Source: Streptomyces sp. H27-H5 (GTDB lineage Bacteria; Actinomycetota; Actinomycetes; Streptomycetales; Streptomycetaceae). From it: 64,000 bases of DNA. Of this stretch, positions 7,616-15,866 are shown piece by piece (position 1 is the stretch's first letter; every line of letters starts with the position of its first letter). The notes beneath the pieces were generated by a model, which ran no database searches, was not told the origin of the DNA, and worked only from the letters and a program-made list of their open reading frames with translations. The DNA is taken from contig NZ_JAPNLK010000002.1 of assembly GCF_026627505.1 (NCBI RefSeq), positions 120,061 through 184,060 on the forward strand, in the 5' to 3' direction. The position numbers and the translations under genes are program-made.

Positions 7616-9097
7616 TCAGACGGGCAGGTGGTTGATGGCGTGGTCCTCGGTGGCCCACAGGTACTGCACGGCGTACGCGCGCCAGGGCCGCCAGCCGGCC
7701 GCCCGGGCGGTCAGCGCCGCGGGCGTCCACGGGAGACCGAGACCCCGCGCCGCCCGCCGGACCCCCAGGTCCGACGGCAGGAACGCGTCCGGGTCGCCCA
7801 GCGCCCGCATCGCGATGACCTCGGTGGTCCACGGACCGAACCCGGGCAGCTCGCCGAGGCGCGCCCGGGCGCGTTCCCAGTCGCTGTCGATGCCGAGCGG
7901 CAGCGAACCGTCCGCCAGCGCCGCCACGAGCGTGGTCAGCGTCGTACGGCGGCTGCGCGGCAGGGCCAGGGACTCCGGGTCCAGCCCGGCCAGCGCCTGC
8001 GGGGAGGGGAACAGGTGCGTCAACCCGCCCGCCGGATCGGGATCGGCCACCGGCTCGCCGTGCGCGACGACCAGCCGGGCCGCGTGCGTACGGGCCGCCG
8101 CGGTGGACACCTGCTGCCCGAGGACCGCCCGTACGGCGAACTCGGCCGCGTCGACGGTACCGGGCACCCGGCGCCCGGGAGCCTTGTCCACGAGCGGCGC
8201 CAGCAGCGGGTCGGCGCGCAGCTGCTCGTCGATCGCCTCGGGGTCGGCGTCCAGGTCGAGGAGGCGACGGCAGCGGCTGATCGCGAGGGTGAGGTCGCGC
8301 AGGTCGGTCAGGGCCAGCTGGCAGCCGATGTGGTCGGGCTGCGGGGTGAGCGCGACCACGCCGGTGCCGTACGGCAGGCGCAGGGTCCGGCGGTAGGCGC
8401 CGGCCCGCCATTCCTCGACCCCGGGCACGGCGGTCGCGGCGAGGTGGCCGAAGAGGTTGTCGGGGTTGAGCGGGGACCGGTACGGCAGCCGCAGGCTTAT
8501 GGTCCCCGGGATCCGCGGCTTGTTGCGGTGGGCCTTCTCGCCGCGGGTCCGCAGCTCGCTGGGGGAGAGGGCGAAGACCTCGCGGACGGTGTCGTTGAAG
8601 GTCCGGATCGAGGAGAACCCGGCGGCGAAGGCGACGTCGGCCATGGGCAGCTCCGAGGTCTCGATCAGCAGCCGCGCGGTCTGCGCCCGCTGGGCCCGGG
8701 CCAGGGCCAGCGGCCCCGCCCCCAGCTCGGCGTTGAGCTGCCGCTCCACCTGCCGGGTCGAGTAGCCGAGGCGGGTGGCCAGCCCCGGCACGCCCTCGCG
8801 GTCGACGACCCCGTCCTGGATGAGCCGCATGGCCCGGGCGACGGCGTCGGCGCGGGCGTTCCACTCGGGGGACCCGGGGGAGGTGTCGGGTCGACACCGC
8901 TTGCAGGCCCGGAAGCCGGCCTGCTGGCAGGCGGCCGCGCTGGGCAGGAACGACATGTTCGCGACCTTGGGCGGCACGGCCGGGCAGCTGGGGCGGCAGT
9001 AGATCCGGGTGGTGAGGACGGCGGTGAAGAACCAGCCGTCGAAGCGGGCGTCCTTCGACTGCACGGCCCTGACACAGCGTTCGGTGTCGGTGTACAT
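7616..9097 (-). CDS. Ada/AraC/AlkA fusion: methyl-phosphotriester sensor-regulator with DNA-3-methyladenine glycosylase II
   Basis: A 493-residue three-module protein. Residues 1-75 are an Ada N-terminal zinc domain with Cys34, Cys38, Cys65 and Cys68 (RIYCRPSCPA and ACKRCRPD); in Ada one of these accepts methyl groups from phosphotriesters. Residues about 80-185 are an AraC-type DNA-binding domain (LATRLGYSTRQVERQLNAEL, VAFAAGFSSIRTFNDTV). Residues about 200-490 are an AlkA glycosylase with the helix-hairpin-helix LPGFGPWTTEVIAMRALGDPD and its catalytic aspartate, which excises 3-methyladenine and related bases. Damage sensing, gene activation and base excision are thus combined. The start is the ATG at 9097 (RBS-like GGAG nearby); the longer open frame upstream is not family-like. 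Confidence 0.93.
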   Translation of the reverse strand: MYTDTERCVRAVQSKDARFDGWFFTAVLTTRIYCRPSCPAVPPKVANMSFLPSAAACQQAGFRACKRCRPDTSPGSPEWNARADAVARAMRLIQDGVVDREGVPGLATRLGYSTRQVERQLNAELGAGPLALARAQRAQTARLLIETSELPMADVAFAAGFSSIRTFNDTVREVFALSPSELRTRGEKAHRNKPRIPGTISLRLPYRSPLNPDNLFGHLAATAVPGVEEWRAGAYRRTLRLPYGTGVVALTPQPDHIGCQLALTDLRDLTLAISRCRRLLDLDADPEAIDEQLRADPLLAPLVDKAPGRRVPGTVDAAEFAVRAVLGQQVSTAAARTHAARLVVAHGEPVADPDPAGGLTHLFPSPQALAGLDPESLALPRSRRTTLTTLVAALADGSLPLGIDSDWERARARLGELPGFGPWTTEVIAMRALGDPDAFLPSDLGVRRAARGLGLPWTPAALTARAAGWRPWRAYAVQYLWATEDHAINHLPV

Positions 9098-9280
9098 GGC
9101 TCCAGGATCCCGGTGCGGACGAGGCGGGGCTGGCGGTTTTCCGACATCAAGGTTACGCCCGCCCCCGTCCCGCAGGCTCCGGACCCCGCAAGCCCCCGCG
9201 CCCTCGGGGTCAGGCCCCGACCGATGGGCCCGGCGGCCCCGGGAAGGCCCTCCACGGGCCCGCCAGGCCCCCGGGGACAC

Positions 9281-9324
9281 GAGAAGGGCCCCCGGGCGCC
9301 TGTGCGGCATCGGGGGCCCTTCTC
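9281..9324 (-). terminator. Hairpin terminator downstream of pssA
   Basis: A perfect 14-bp stem, 9281-9294 with 9311-9324, and a 16-nt loop lie 23 nt past the pssA stop codon. It likely ends the psd-pssA transcript before the ada/alkA-ogt unit. Confidence 0.8.
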
Positions 9325-9346
9325 GGACAGCTTCACGGCGTGGAGC

Positions 9347-10201
9347 CTACGGGGCCTGCGTGGCCCGTGCCTCGCGCCGGTTGTGGCGGAACGTGTTCGC
9401 ACGACGGGTCGTCGCGAACAGCGGGATGGTCGCCGCCATGGCGATCTGCAGCGCGCAGCCGGTCTGCAGCAGCAGCTGACCACCGGGGGCGTCGAACGCC
9501 CAGGCGGCCAGCAGCCCCATCGCCGCGACGATCCAGCTCAGCATCGCCACCGCGAGGACACCCCGCGGCTTGGGGTACTCGACCCGGCTCACCATCAGCC
9601 AGGCCACCCCGACGATCGCCAGCAGCGTCGGGACGAACGGCAGCTCCAGCAGCACGATCGAGACGACGGTCAGCGCGCCGAAGGGGCTCGGCATGCCCTG
9701 GAACATGCCGTCCTTCATCGTCACGCAGCTGAATCTCGCGAGCCGCAGCACCACGGCCAGCAGCACCACGATCGCCGCCAGCGCCGACATCTTCTGGACC
9801 GCGTCGTCGGCGACCATGCCGTAGACGAGGACGAAGTACGCGGGCGCCAGCCCGAAGCTGATCAGGTCGGACAGGTTGTCCAGCTCCGCGCCCATCGGCG
9901 AGCTGCGCAGCTTGCGGGCCACGATGCCGTCGAAGAGGTCGAAGACCGCGGCGAGCAGCATCAGTATCACGGCCGTCGCGGCGCTGCTGCGGGCCATGCC
10001 CGACTCACCGCTGCCGGTGAGGTGCGGGATCAGGATCCCGGTGGTGGTGAAGTACACCGCCATGAAGCCGCAGGTGGCGTTGCCGAGGGTGAGGGTGTCC
10101 GCTATCGACAGCCGCAGGGAGAGCGGCATGTCCTCGGCGTCCTCCTCCTTGGCCTCCGGCACCCAGCCTGTGGCAGGAGTCTCAGGGTCAGTCACGGTCA
10201 A
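9347..10201 (-). CDS. pssA: CDP-diacylglycerol--serine O-phosphatidyltransferase
   Basis: The 284-residue integral membrane protein carries the CDP-alcohol phosphotransferase signature: VFDLFDGIVARK (Asp88, Asp91), Gly104, Asp108 and Asp112. These bind Mg2+ and the CDP-lipid and catalyse transfer of phosphatidyl to L-serine. About six to eight hydrophobic helices surround it. Phosphatidylserine made here is the substrate of the Psd encoded just upstream, so the pair makes phosphatidylethanolamine. The start may be the TTG at 10201 or the GTG at 10195; both overlap the end of psd by 8-14 nt, implying translational coupling. Confidence 0.94.
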   Translation of the reverse strand: MTVTDPETPATGWVPEAKEEDAEDMPLSLRLSIADTLTLGNATCGFMAVYFTTTGILIPHLTGSGESGMARSSAATAVILMLLAAVFDLFDGIVARKLRSSPMGAELDNLSDLISFGLAPAYFVLVYGMVADDAVQKMSALAAIVVLLAVVLRLARFSCVTMKDGMFQGMPSPFGALTVVSIVLLELPFVPTLLAIVGVAWLMVSRVEYPKPRGVLAVAMLSWIVAAMGLLAAWAFDAPGGQLLLQTGCALQIAMAATIPLFATTRRANTFRHNRREARATQAP

Positions 10202-10844
10202 TTCGGGTCACCCCCGCGGTGGTGGCCTGACCGACCTCGACCGCGACCTCGACACCCTCGGGGAGGTAGATGTCGACGCGGGATCCGAAGCGGATCAGAC
10301 CGATGCGTTCGCCCTGCTCCACCTTGGTGCCGGCCGGCAGGTACGGGACGATCCGACGCGCGACCGCGCCGGCGATCTGCACCATCTCGATGTCGCCGAG
10401 CTCGGTGTCGAAGTGCCAGACGACGCGCTCGTTGTTCTCGCTCTCCTTGTTGAACGCCGGGACGAACCCGCCGGGGATGTGCTCCACGGACGTCACCGTG
10501 CCCGCCAGGGGCGCGCGGTTGACGTGGACGTTCAACGGGCTCATGAAGATCGCGACGCGGGTCCGTCCGTCCTTCCACGGCATGATGCTCTGCACCACAC
10601 CGTCGGCGGGGGAGATGACCCGACCCTGCGTGATCTCACGCTCGGGGTCGCGGAAGAACCACAGCATGCCCGCGGCGAGCGCGGTGGCGGGCACGGCCGC
10701 CGCGGCCCAGCGCCCGGACTTGCGCGCCCGGGCGAGGCTGAGGGCCGCGGTGGCGACGGTCGGCAGAAGCCACGGCGATGCTCCGCGTGCGAGACGTCCA
10801 CCGAGGAGGCCGACGCGAGGTGCAGAGGTTTGGCTGTGGGGCAT
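10188..10844 (-). CDS. psd: Phosphatidylserine decarboxylase proenzyme (short type)
   Basis: A 218-residue protein of the short Psd class. The self-cleavage site is in LIRFGSRVD, between Gly187 and Ser188; Ser188 becomes the pyruvoyl cofactor. Other family blocks are SPADGVVQSI, NVHVNRAPLAG and NNERVVWHFD. An N-terminal hydrophobic stretch (about residues 46-64) anchors it to the membrane. It converts phosphatidylserine to phosphatidylethanolamine. It is first in an operon with pssA. The ATG at 10844 is preferred over the in-frame ATG at 10880, which would add a basic extension. Confidence 0.95.
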   Translation of the reverse strand: MPHSQTSAPRVGLLGGRLARGASPWLLPTVATAALSLARARKSGRWAAAAVPATALAAGMLWFFRDPEREITQGRVISPADGVVQSIMPWKDGRTRVAIFMSPLNVHVNRAPLAGTVTSVEHIPGGFVPAFNKESENNERVVWHFDTELGDIEMVQIAGAVARRIVPYLPAGTKVEQGERIGLIRFGSRVDIYLPEGVEVAVEVGQATTAGVTRIDRD

Positions 10845-10910
10845 GGATGACCTTCGTAGCGGGTGATTGCCGCGCCGCAAACGGGGGGACGGGACGGCGG
10901 CTTTACTGGA

Positions 10911-10941
10911 ATGCTATCGGTTGCGCGCAACAACTGGGCAA
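10911..10941 (-). promoter_or_regulatory. Candidate psd-pssA promoter with palindrome GTTGCGCGCAAC
   Basis: Reading leftwards, TTGCCC (10936-10941) and TAGCAT (10911-10916) form a plausible -35/-10 pair with a 19-nt spacer. The perfect 12-bp palindrome GTTGCGCGCAAC (10920-10931) lies inside the spacer. Transcription would start about 60 nt upstream of psd. The 186-bp gap shows psd-pssA need not depend on the ccr operon. Promoter and operator roles are inferred from pattern only. Confidence 0.4.
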
Positions 10942-11030
10942 GCCAGAAGCCGAGTCGATGGCCGTAAGTCGGTCACAGGTAGTGACTCTTTCATGAGGAA
11001 CCTTTGGGCGATTCCCCACGAAAGGGACTT

Positions 11031-12236
11031 TCAGCCCTGGAGTCGGTACTCCTCGAGAAGGCGTCGCCCGATGATCATTTTCTGGATCTCGGCCGTACCT
11101 TCACCGATGAGCAGCATCGGGGCTTCGCGGTAGAGGCGCTCGATCTCGTACTCCTTCGAGAAGCCGTATCCGCCGTGGATACGGAAGGCGTCCTCCACGA
11201 CCTCCTTGCAGTACTCGGAGGCGAGGTACTTCGCCATCCCTGCTTCGAGGTCGTTTCGTTCCCCAGAGTCCTTTTTGCGTGCTGCATTGACCATCATCGC
11301 ATGGGCCGCTTCGACCTTGGTGGCCATCTCGGCGAGCTTGAACTGGATGGCCTGGTGTTCGGCGATCGCCTTGCCGAAAGTGTGACGTTGTTGGGCATAA
11401 GAGACACCCAGCTCGAACGCACGCTGGGCGACGCCACAACCACGCGCCGCCACGTTCACGCGGCCGACCTCGACCCCGTCCATCATTTGGTAAAACCCTC
11501 GGCCGGTCTGGCCGCCGAGCACCCGATTGGCCGGAATGCGCAGTCCGTCCATGATGAGCTCGGTCGTGTCGACGCCCTTGTAGCCCATCTTGTCGATCTT
11601 GCCCGGGATCGTCAGGCCCGGACGGACCTCGCCGAAGCCCGGCTCCTTCTCGACGAGGAAGGTCGTCATGGACTTGTGCGGCGCGGTGCCTTCGGGGTGT
11701 CCTTCGTCACTTCGGACCAGAACGGCCACCAGCGTCGAGGTGCCGCCGTTCGTCAGCCACATCTTCTGGCCGTTCAGGACGTACTCGTCGCCGTCCTTCA
11801 CCGCCTTCGAGGTGATGGCCGACACGTCCGAGCCGAGCCCGGGCTCGGACATCGAGAACGCGCCGCGCACCTCGCCCAGCGCCATACGGGGGAGGAAGTG
11901 GTCCTTCTGCTCCTGCGTGCCGTGCTGCTTGAGCATGTAGGCCACGATGAAGTGGGTGTTGATGATGCCCGAGACGGACATCCAGCCCCGCGCGATCTCC
12001 TCGACGCACAGCGCGTAGGTGAGCAACGACTCACCCAGGCCGCCGTACTCCTCGGGGATCATCAGGCCGAACAGGCCGAGCTCCTTGAGACCGTCGACGA
12101 TCTGCTGCGGGTACTCGTCGCGGTGCTCCAGCTCGGTCGCGACCGGGATGATCTCCTTGTCGACGAACTCCCGGACGGTCTTGAGGATGTCCCTCTGGTC
12201 GTCCGTCAGGCCGGCGGTCTGGGCAAGTCGGCTCAT
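11031..12236 (-). CDS. Acyl-CoA dehydrogenase (candidate methylsuccinyl-CoA dehydrogenase of the ethylmalonyl-CoA pathway)
   Basis: A 401-residue FAD-dependent acyl-CoA dehydrogenase of standard length. Visible family elements are the FAD-binding AFSMSEPGLGSD, the central KMWLTNGGTSTLVAVLV, and the C-terminal LYREAPMLLIGEGTAEIQ, which carries the catalytic glutamate in GEGT. It is the last gene of the ccr operon, with a 4-nt gap to the MaoC gene. In this pathway methylsuccinyl-CoA must be oxidised to mesaconyl-CoA, and the gene order fits that job. The characterised methylsuccinyl-CoA dehydrogenase of Rhodobacter is considerably longer, so substrate assignment is inference from context. Confidence 0.85.
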   Translation of the reverse strand: MSRLAQTAGLTDDQRDILKTVREFVDKEIIPVATELEHRDEYPQQIVDGLKELGLFGLMIPEEYGGLGESLLTYALCVEEIARGWMSVSGIINTHFIVAYMLKQHGTQEQKDHFLPRMALGEVRGAFSMSEPGLGSDVSAITSKAVKDGDEYVLNGQKMWLTNGGTSTLVAVLVRSDEGHPEGTAPHKSMTTFLVEKEPGFGEVRPGLTIPGKIDKMGYKGVDTTELIMDGLRIPANRVLGGQTGRGFYQMMDGVEVGRVNVAARGCGVAQRAFELGVSYAQQRHTFGKAIAEHQAIQFKLAEMATKVEAAHAMMVNAARKKDSGERNDLEAGMAKYLASEYCKEVVEDAFRIHGGYGFSKEYEIERLYREAPMLLIGEGTAEIQKMIIGRRLLEEYRLQG

Positions 12237-12240
12237 GGTT

Positions 12241-12753
12241 CTACTTCCCCTGTTCCTTCAGCGTGGGGCGGCCGGGCTGCTCGCCGCCGCGCTCCTTGAT
12301 GTAGGTCTCCGTCGGAACCATCACCTTGCGCCGGAAGACGCAGACGAGGGTGCCGTCCTGCTTGTAGCCCTTGGTCTCCACGTAGACGATCCCGCGGTCG
12401 TTCTTCGACTTCGACGGGGTCTTGTCGAGGACCGTGGTCTCGCCGTAGATGGTGTCGCCGTGGAAGGTCGGCGCCACGTGGCGCAGCGACTCGATCTCCA
12501 GGTTGGCGATGGCCTTGCCCGAGACGTCGGGGACCGACATGCCCAGCAGCAGGGAGTAGATGTAGTTGCCCACGACGACGTTCTTGCCGAAGTCGGTCGT
12601 GTTCTCCGCGTAGTTGCTGTCCATGTGGAGCGGGTGGTGGTTCATGGTCAGCAGACAGAAGAGGTGGTCGTCGTATTCGGTGACCGTTTTTCCGGGCCAG
12701 TGCTTGTAGACCGCACCGATCTCGAACTCTTCGTACGTGCGTCCGAACTGCAT
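12241..12753 (-). CDS. MaoC-family acyl-CoA hydratase (candidate mesaconyl-CoA hydratase)
   Basis: A 170-residue single hot-dog protein of the MaoC dehydratase family. TVTEYDDHLFCLLTMNHHPL and the segment YAENTTDFGKNVVVGNYIYS hold the Asp/His-type active-site region. These enzymes add or remove water across enoyl-CoA double bonds. It lies between the CitE-like lyase (5-nt gap) and the acyl-CoA dehydrogenase (4-nt gap), where mesaconyl-CoA to beta-methylmalyl-CoA hydration is expected. Characterised proteobacterial mesaconyl-CoA hydratases are roughly twice as long (double hot-dog), so this would be a shorter form. Confidence 0.85.
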   Translation of the reverse strand: MQFGRTYEEFEIGAVYKHWPGKTVTEYDDHLFCLLTMNHHPLHMDSNYAENTTDFGKNVVVGNYIYSLLLGMSVPDVSGKAIANLEIESLRHVAPTFHGDTIYGETTVLDKTPSKSKNDRGIVYVETKGYKQDGTLVCVFRRKVMVPTETYIKERGGEQPGRPTLKEQGK

Positions 12754-12758
12754 GGGGA

Positions 12759-13733
12759 TCAGGCCTCCGGGATCTCGAACTTGGTGGTGCGACGCATCCC
12801 GGCGGCGCGGCCCTTGCCCGAGATGACCAGGGCCATCTTGCGGCTGGCCTCGTCGATCATCTCGTCGCCGAGCATCGCCGACCCCTTCTTGCCACCGGCC
12901 TCGGAGGTGCACCAGTCGTACGCGTCGAGGATCAGCTCGGCGTGGTCGTAGTCCTCCTGAGAGGGGGAGAAGACCTCGTTGGCGGCGTCGACCTGGCCGG
13001 GGTGCAGCACCCACTTGCCGTCGAAGCCGAGGGCGGCCGCGCGGCCGGCGACCTCGCGGTACCCGTCCACGTTCTTGATCTGGAGGAAGGGGCCGTCGAT
13101 CGCCTGGAGGTCGTGCATGCGGGCCGCCATCAGGATCCGCATCAGGATGTAGTGGTAGGCGTCCGCCCCGTACCCGGGCGGCTGCATGCCCACGACCAGG
13201 GACTTCATGTTGATCGAGGCCATGAAGTCGGCGGGGCCGAAGATGATGGTCTCCAGCCGGGGGGAGGCGCCGGCGATCTCGTCGACGTTCACCAGGCCCT
13301 TGGCGTTCTCGATCTGCGCCTCGATGCCGATCTTGCCGACCTCGAAGCCCATGGTCTTCTCGATCTGGGTCAGCAGCAGGTCCAGCGCCACGACCTGCTG
13401 CGCGTCCTGGACCTTCGGGAGCATGATGCAGTCGAGGTTCTGGCCCGCGCCCTCGACGACCGTGATGACGTCGCGGTACGTCCAGTGCGTGGTCCAGTCG
13501 TTGACACGCACGACCCGGGTCTTGCCCGTCCAGTCGCCCTTGTTCAGCGCGTCCACGATCGTGTGGCGGGCGCCTTCCTTGGCGAGGGGGGCGCAGGCGT
13601 CCTCCAGGTCGAGGAAGACCTGGTCGGCCGGCAGGCCCTGGGCCTTCTCCAGGAACCGGGGGTTGGAACCCGGCACCGCGAGGCAGGAGCGGCGCGGCCG
13701 GAGCCGGTTGACCGGGGAAGTGGGCGTGGTCAT
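12759..13733 (-). CDS. HpcH/HpaI-CitE family CoA-ester lyase (candidate beta-methylmalyl-CoA/malyl-CoA lyase)
   Basis: The 324-residue protein has the CitE-like barrel landmarks: RRSCLAVPGSNPRFLEKA at the start, VFLDLEDACAPLAKEGAR with the metal-binding glutamate, IGIEAQIENAKGLVNVDEIA, and ETIIFGPADFMASINM. Such enzymes cleave (S)-malyl- or beta-methylmalyl-CoA to glyoxylate plus acetyl- or propionyl-CoA. Its start overlaps the meaA stop by 4 nt (ATGA), showing tight coupling. In the ethylmalonyl-CoA pathway it would release glyoxylate and propionyl-CoA. The family call is firm; the specific substrate is from context. Confidence 0.9.
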   Translation of the reverse strand: MTTPTSPVNRLRPRRSCLAVPGSNPRFLEKAQGLPADQVFLDLEDACAPLAKEGARHTIVDALNKGDWTGKTRVVRVNDWTTHWTYRDVITVVEGAGQNLDCIMLPKVQDAQQVVALDLLLTQIEKTMGFEVGKIGIEAQIENAKGLVNVDEIAGASPRLETIIFGPADFMASINMKSLVVGMQPPGYGADAYHYILMRILMAARMHDLQAIDGPFLQIKNVDGYREVAGRAAALGFDGKWVLHPGQVDAANEVFSPSQEDYDHAELILDAYDWCTSEAGGKKGSAMLGDEMIDEASRKMALVISGKGRAAGMRRTTKFEIPEA

Positions 13734-15835
13734 GCGGGGACCTCCGTGCTTTCGGCGATGTCAGCTGTGTCGGCGATGTCGACCATGTCGGCGTCGTCGA
13801 GGGGGTGGAGCTTGTTGGCCTTGCGGATCTCGTCGACGATACGGCCGATGATCTCCGTGATGCCGAAGTCCTTGGGGGTGAACACGGCGGCCACGCCGGC
13901 CGCCTTGAGTGTCACCGCGTCGGCATTCGGAATGATGCCGCCCACGATGACGGGGATGTCGCCCGCCCCCGCCAGACGCAGACGTTCCAGCACGTCGGGG
14001 ACGAGGGCGCCGTGCGAACCGGACAGGATGGACAGTCCCACGCAGTGCACGTCCTCGGCCAGCGCCGCCGAGGAGATCTCCTCGGGCGTCAGCCGGATGC
14101 CCTGGTAGACCACCTCGAATCCGGCGTCGCGGGCCCGGACGGCGATCTGCTCCGCGCCGTTGGAGTGCCCGTCCAGGCCGGGCTTGCCGACCAGCAGCCG
14201 CAGCCGGCCGGAGCCCAGCTCGTCGGCCGTACGGGAGACCTTCGCGCGGACCAGCGCCATCGGGGTGCCCGCCTCGGCCGTGACCGCCACCGGGGCCGAG
14301 GAGACCCCGGTCGGGGCGCGGAACTCGCCGAACACCTCGCGCAGCGCGCCGGCCCACTCGCCGGTGGTGACGCCCGCCCGGGCGCACTCCAGCGTGGCCT
14401 CCATCAGGTTCTCGGTCCCGGCGGCGGCGTCCTTCAGCCGGTCCAGGGACTGGCGCACGGTGGGGAAGACGAACGGGTCGCCCCCGCCCTGCCGGTCGGA
14501 GGACTCCTGGCGCTCGGCCTTCCAGCGGCCGATGCGCTCGACGGTCTGGGCCTCCAGCGCCCCGTCGACCGTCATGATGGCGCCGTCCAGGTCGGCGGTG
14601 AGCGGGTTCTCCTCGGTCTGCTGAAAGCAGTTGACGCCGACGATCTTGTCCTCGCCGTCCTCGATCCGGGCCCGTCGCTCGGCGTGCGAGGAGACCAGCT
14701 GGGACTTGAGGTAGCCCGACTCGACGGCCGCCATGGCGCCGCCCATCTCCTCGATCCGGTCGATCTCGGCCAGGCACTCCGTCACCAGCGAGTCCACCTT
14801 GGCCTCGATGACGGTCGAGCCCGCGAAGATGTCCTCGTACTCCAGAAGGTCGCTCTCGTGCGCGAGGACCTGCTGGATGCGCAGCGACCACTGCTGGTCC
14901 CAGGGCCGGGGCAGGCCCAGCGCCTCGTTCCAGGCGGGTAGCTGCACGGCGCGGGCGCGGGCGTCCTTGGAGAGGGTGACCGCGAGCATCTCCAACACGA
15001 TGCGCTGGACGTTGTTCTCCGGCTGTGCCTCGGTCAGCCCCAGGGAGTTGACCTGGACGCCGTACCGGAAGCGGCGCTGCTTCGCGTTGTCGATGCCGTA
15101 GCGCTCCAGGGTGACCTTGTCCCAGATGCGGCCGAAGGCGCGCATCTTGCACATCTCCTCGATGAAGCGGACGCCCGCGTTCACGAAGAAGGAGATGCGG
15201 GCGACCACCTCGCCGAAGCGCTCCTCGGGCACCTGGCCCGAGTCGCGCACCGAGTCCAGCACGGCGATCGCGGTCGACATCGCGTACGAGATCTCCTGGA
15301 CCGGGGTGGCCCCGGCCTCCTGGAGGTGGTACGAGCAGATGTTGATCGGGTTCCACTTCGGGATGTGGTTGACCGTGTACGCGATCATGTCCGTCGTCAG
15401 GCGGAGGGACGGCCCGGGCGGGAAGACGTGCGTCCCGCGCGAGAGGTACTCCTTGACGATGTCGTTCTGGGTGGTGCCCTGGAGCAGGGCGATGTCCGCG
15501 CCCTGCTCCTCGGCGGCCACCTGGTAGAGCGCCAGCAGCCACATGGCGGTGGCGTTGATCGTCATCGAGGTGTTCATCTGTTCCAGGGGGATGTCCTGGA
15601 ACAGCCGCCGCATGTCGCCCAGGTGGGAGACCGGGACCCCGACCCGGCCCACCTCGCCGCGGGCGAGGACGTGGTCGGGGTCGTAGCCGGTCTGCGTCGG
15701 CAGGTCGAACGCGACCGACAGGCCGGTCTGGCCCTTGGCGAGGTTGCGGCGGTACAGCTCGTTGGACGCCTCGGCCGTGGAGTGGCCGGCGTACGTCCGC
15801 ATGAGCCACGGACGGTCCTTCTGGCGCTCTGTCAT
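13730..15835 (-). CDS. meaA: Ethylmalonyl-CoA mutase (MeaA), adenosylcobalamin-dependent
   Basis: The 701-residue protein is a single-chain acyl-CoA mutase. The N-terminal TIM barrel (about 1-510) contains RPWLMRTYAGHSTAEASNEL and VAFDLPTQTGYDPDH. The C-terminal B12-binding domain (about 540-675) has GKPGLDGHSNG, where His557 is the lower-axial cobalt ligand, plus LSILSGSH and VIVGGIIPNAD. It rearranges ethylmalonyl-CoA to methylsuccinyl-CoA. Identification as the ethylmalonyl rather than the methylmalonyl enzyme rests on its 31-nt distance from ccr, which makes its substrate, and on the MeaA-type N-terminus. It is second in the operon. Confidence 0.93.
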   Translation of the reverse strand: MTERQKDRPWLMRTYAGHSTAEASNELYRRNLAKGQTGLSVAFDLPTQTGYDPDHVLARGEVGRVGVPVSHLGDMRRLFQDIPLEQMNTSMTINATAMWLLALYQVAAEEQGADIALLQGTTQNDIVKEYLSRGTHVFPPGPSLRLTTDMIAYTVNHIPKWNPINICSYHLQEAGATPVQEISYAMSTAIAVLDSVRDSGQVPEERFGEVVARISFFVNAGVRFIEEMCKMRAFGRIWDKVTLERYGIDNAKQRRFRYGVQVNSLGLTEAQPENNVQRIVLEMLAVTLSKDARARAVQLPAWNEALGLPRPWDQQWSLRIQQVLAHESDLLEYEDIFAGSTVIEAKVDSLVTECLAEIDRIEEMGGAMAAVESGYLKSQLVSSHAERRARIEDGEDKIVGVNCFQQTEENPLTADLDGAIMTVDGALEAQTVERIGRWKAERQESSDRQGGGDPFVFPTVRQSLDRLKDAAAGTENLMEATLECARAGVTTGEWAGALREVFGEFRAPTGVSSAPVAVTAEAGTPMALVRAKVSRTADELGSGRLRLLVGKPGLDGHSNGAEQIAVRARDAGFEVVYQGIRLTPEEISSAALAEDVHCVGLSILSGSHGALVPDVLERLRLAGAGDIPVIVGGIIPNADAVTLKAAGVAAVFTPKDFGITEIIGRIVDEIRKANKLHPLDDADMVDIADTADIAESTEVPA

Positions 15836-15866
15836 CTCAGGCTGTCCCTTTGGCCCTTGAACGGTC

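Noticed and set aside
7202..10453. Open frame of about 1,080 codons on the + strand
   Set aside because: Antisense to ogt, ada/alkA, pssA and psd, all well supported; the translated product is compositionally biased.
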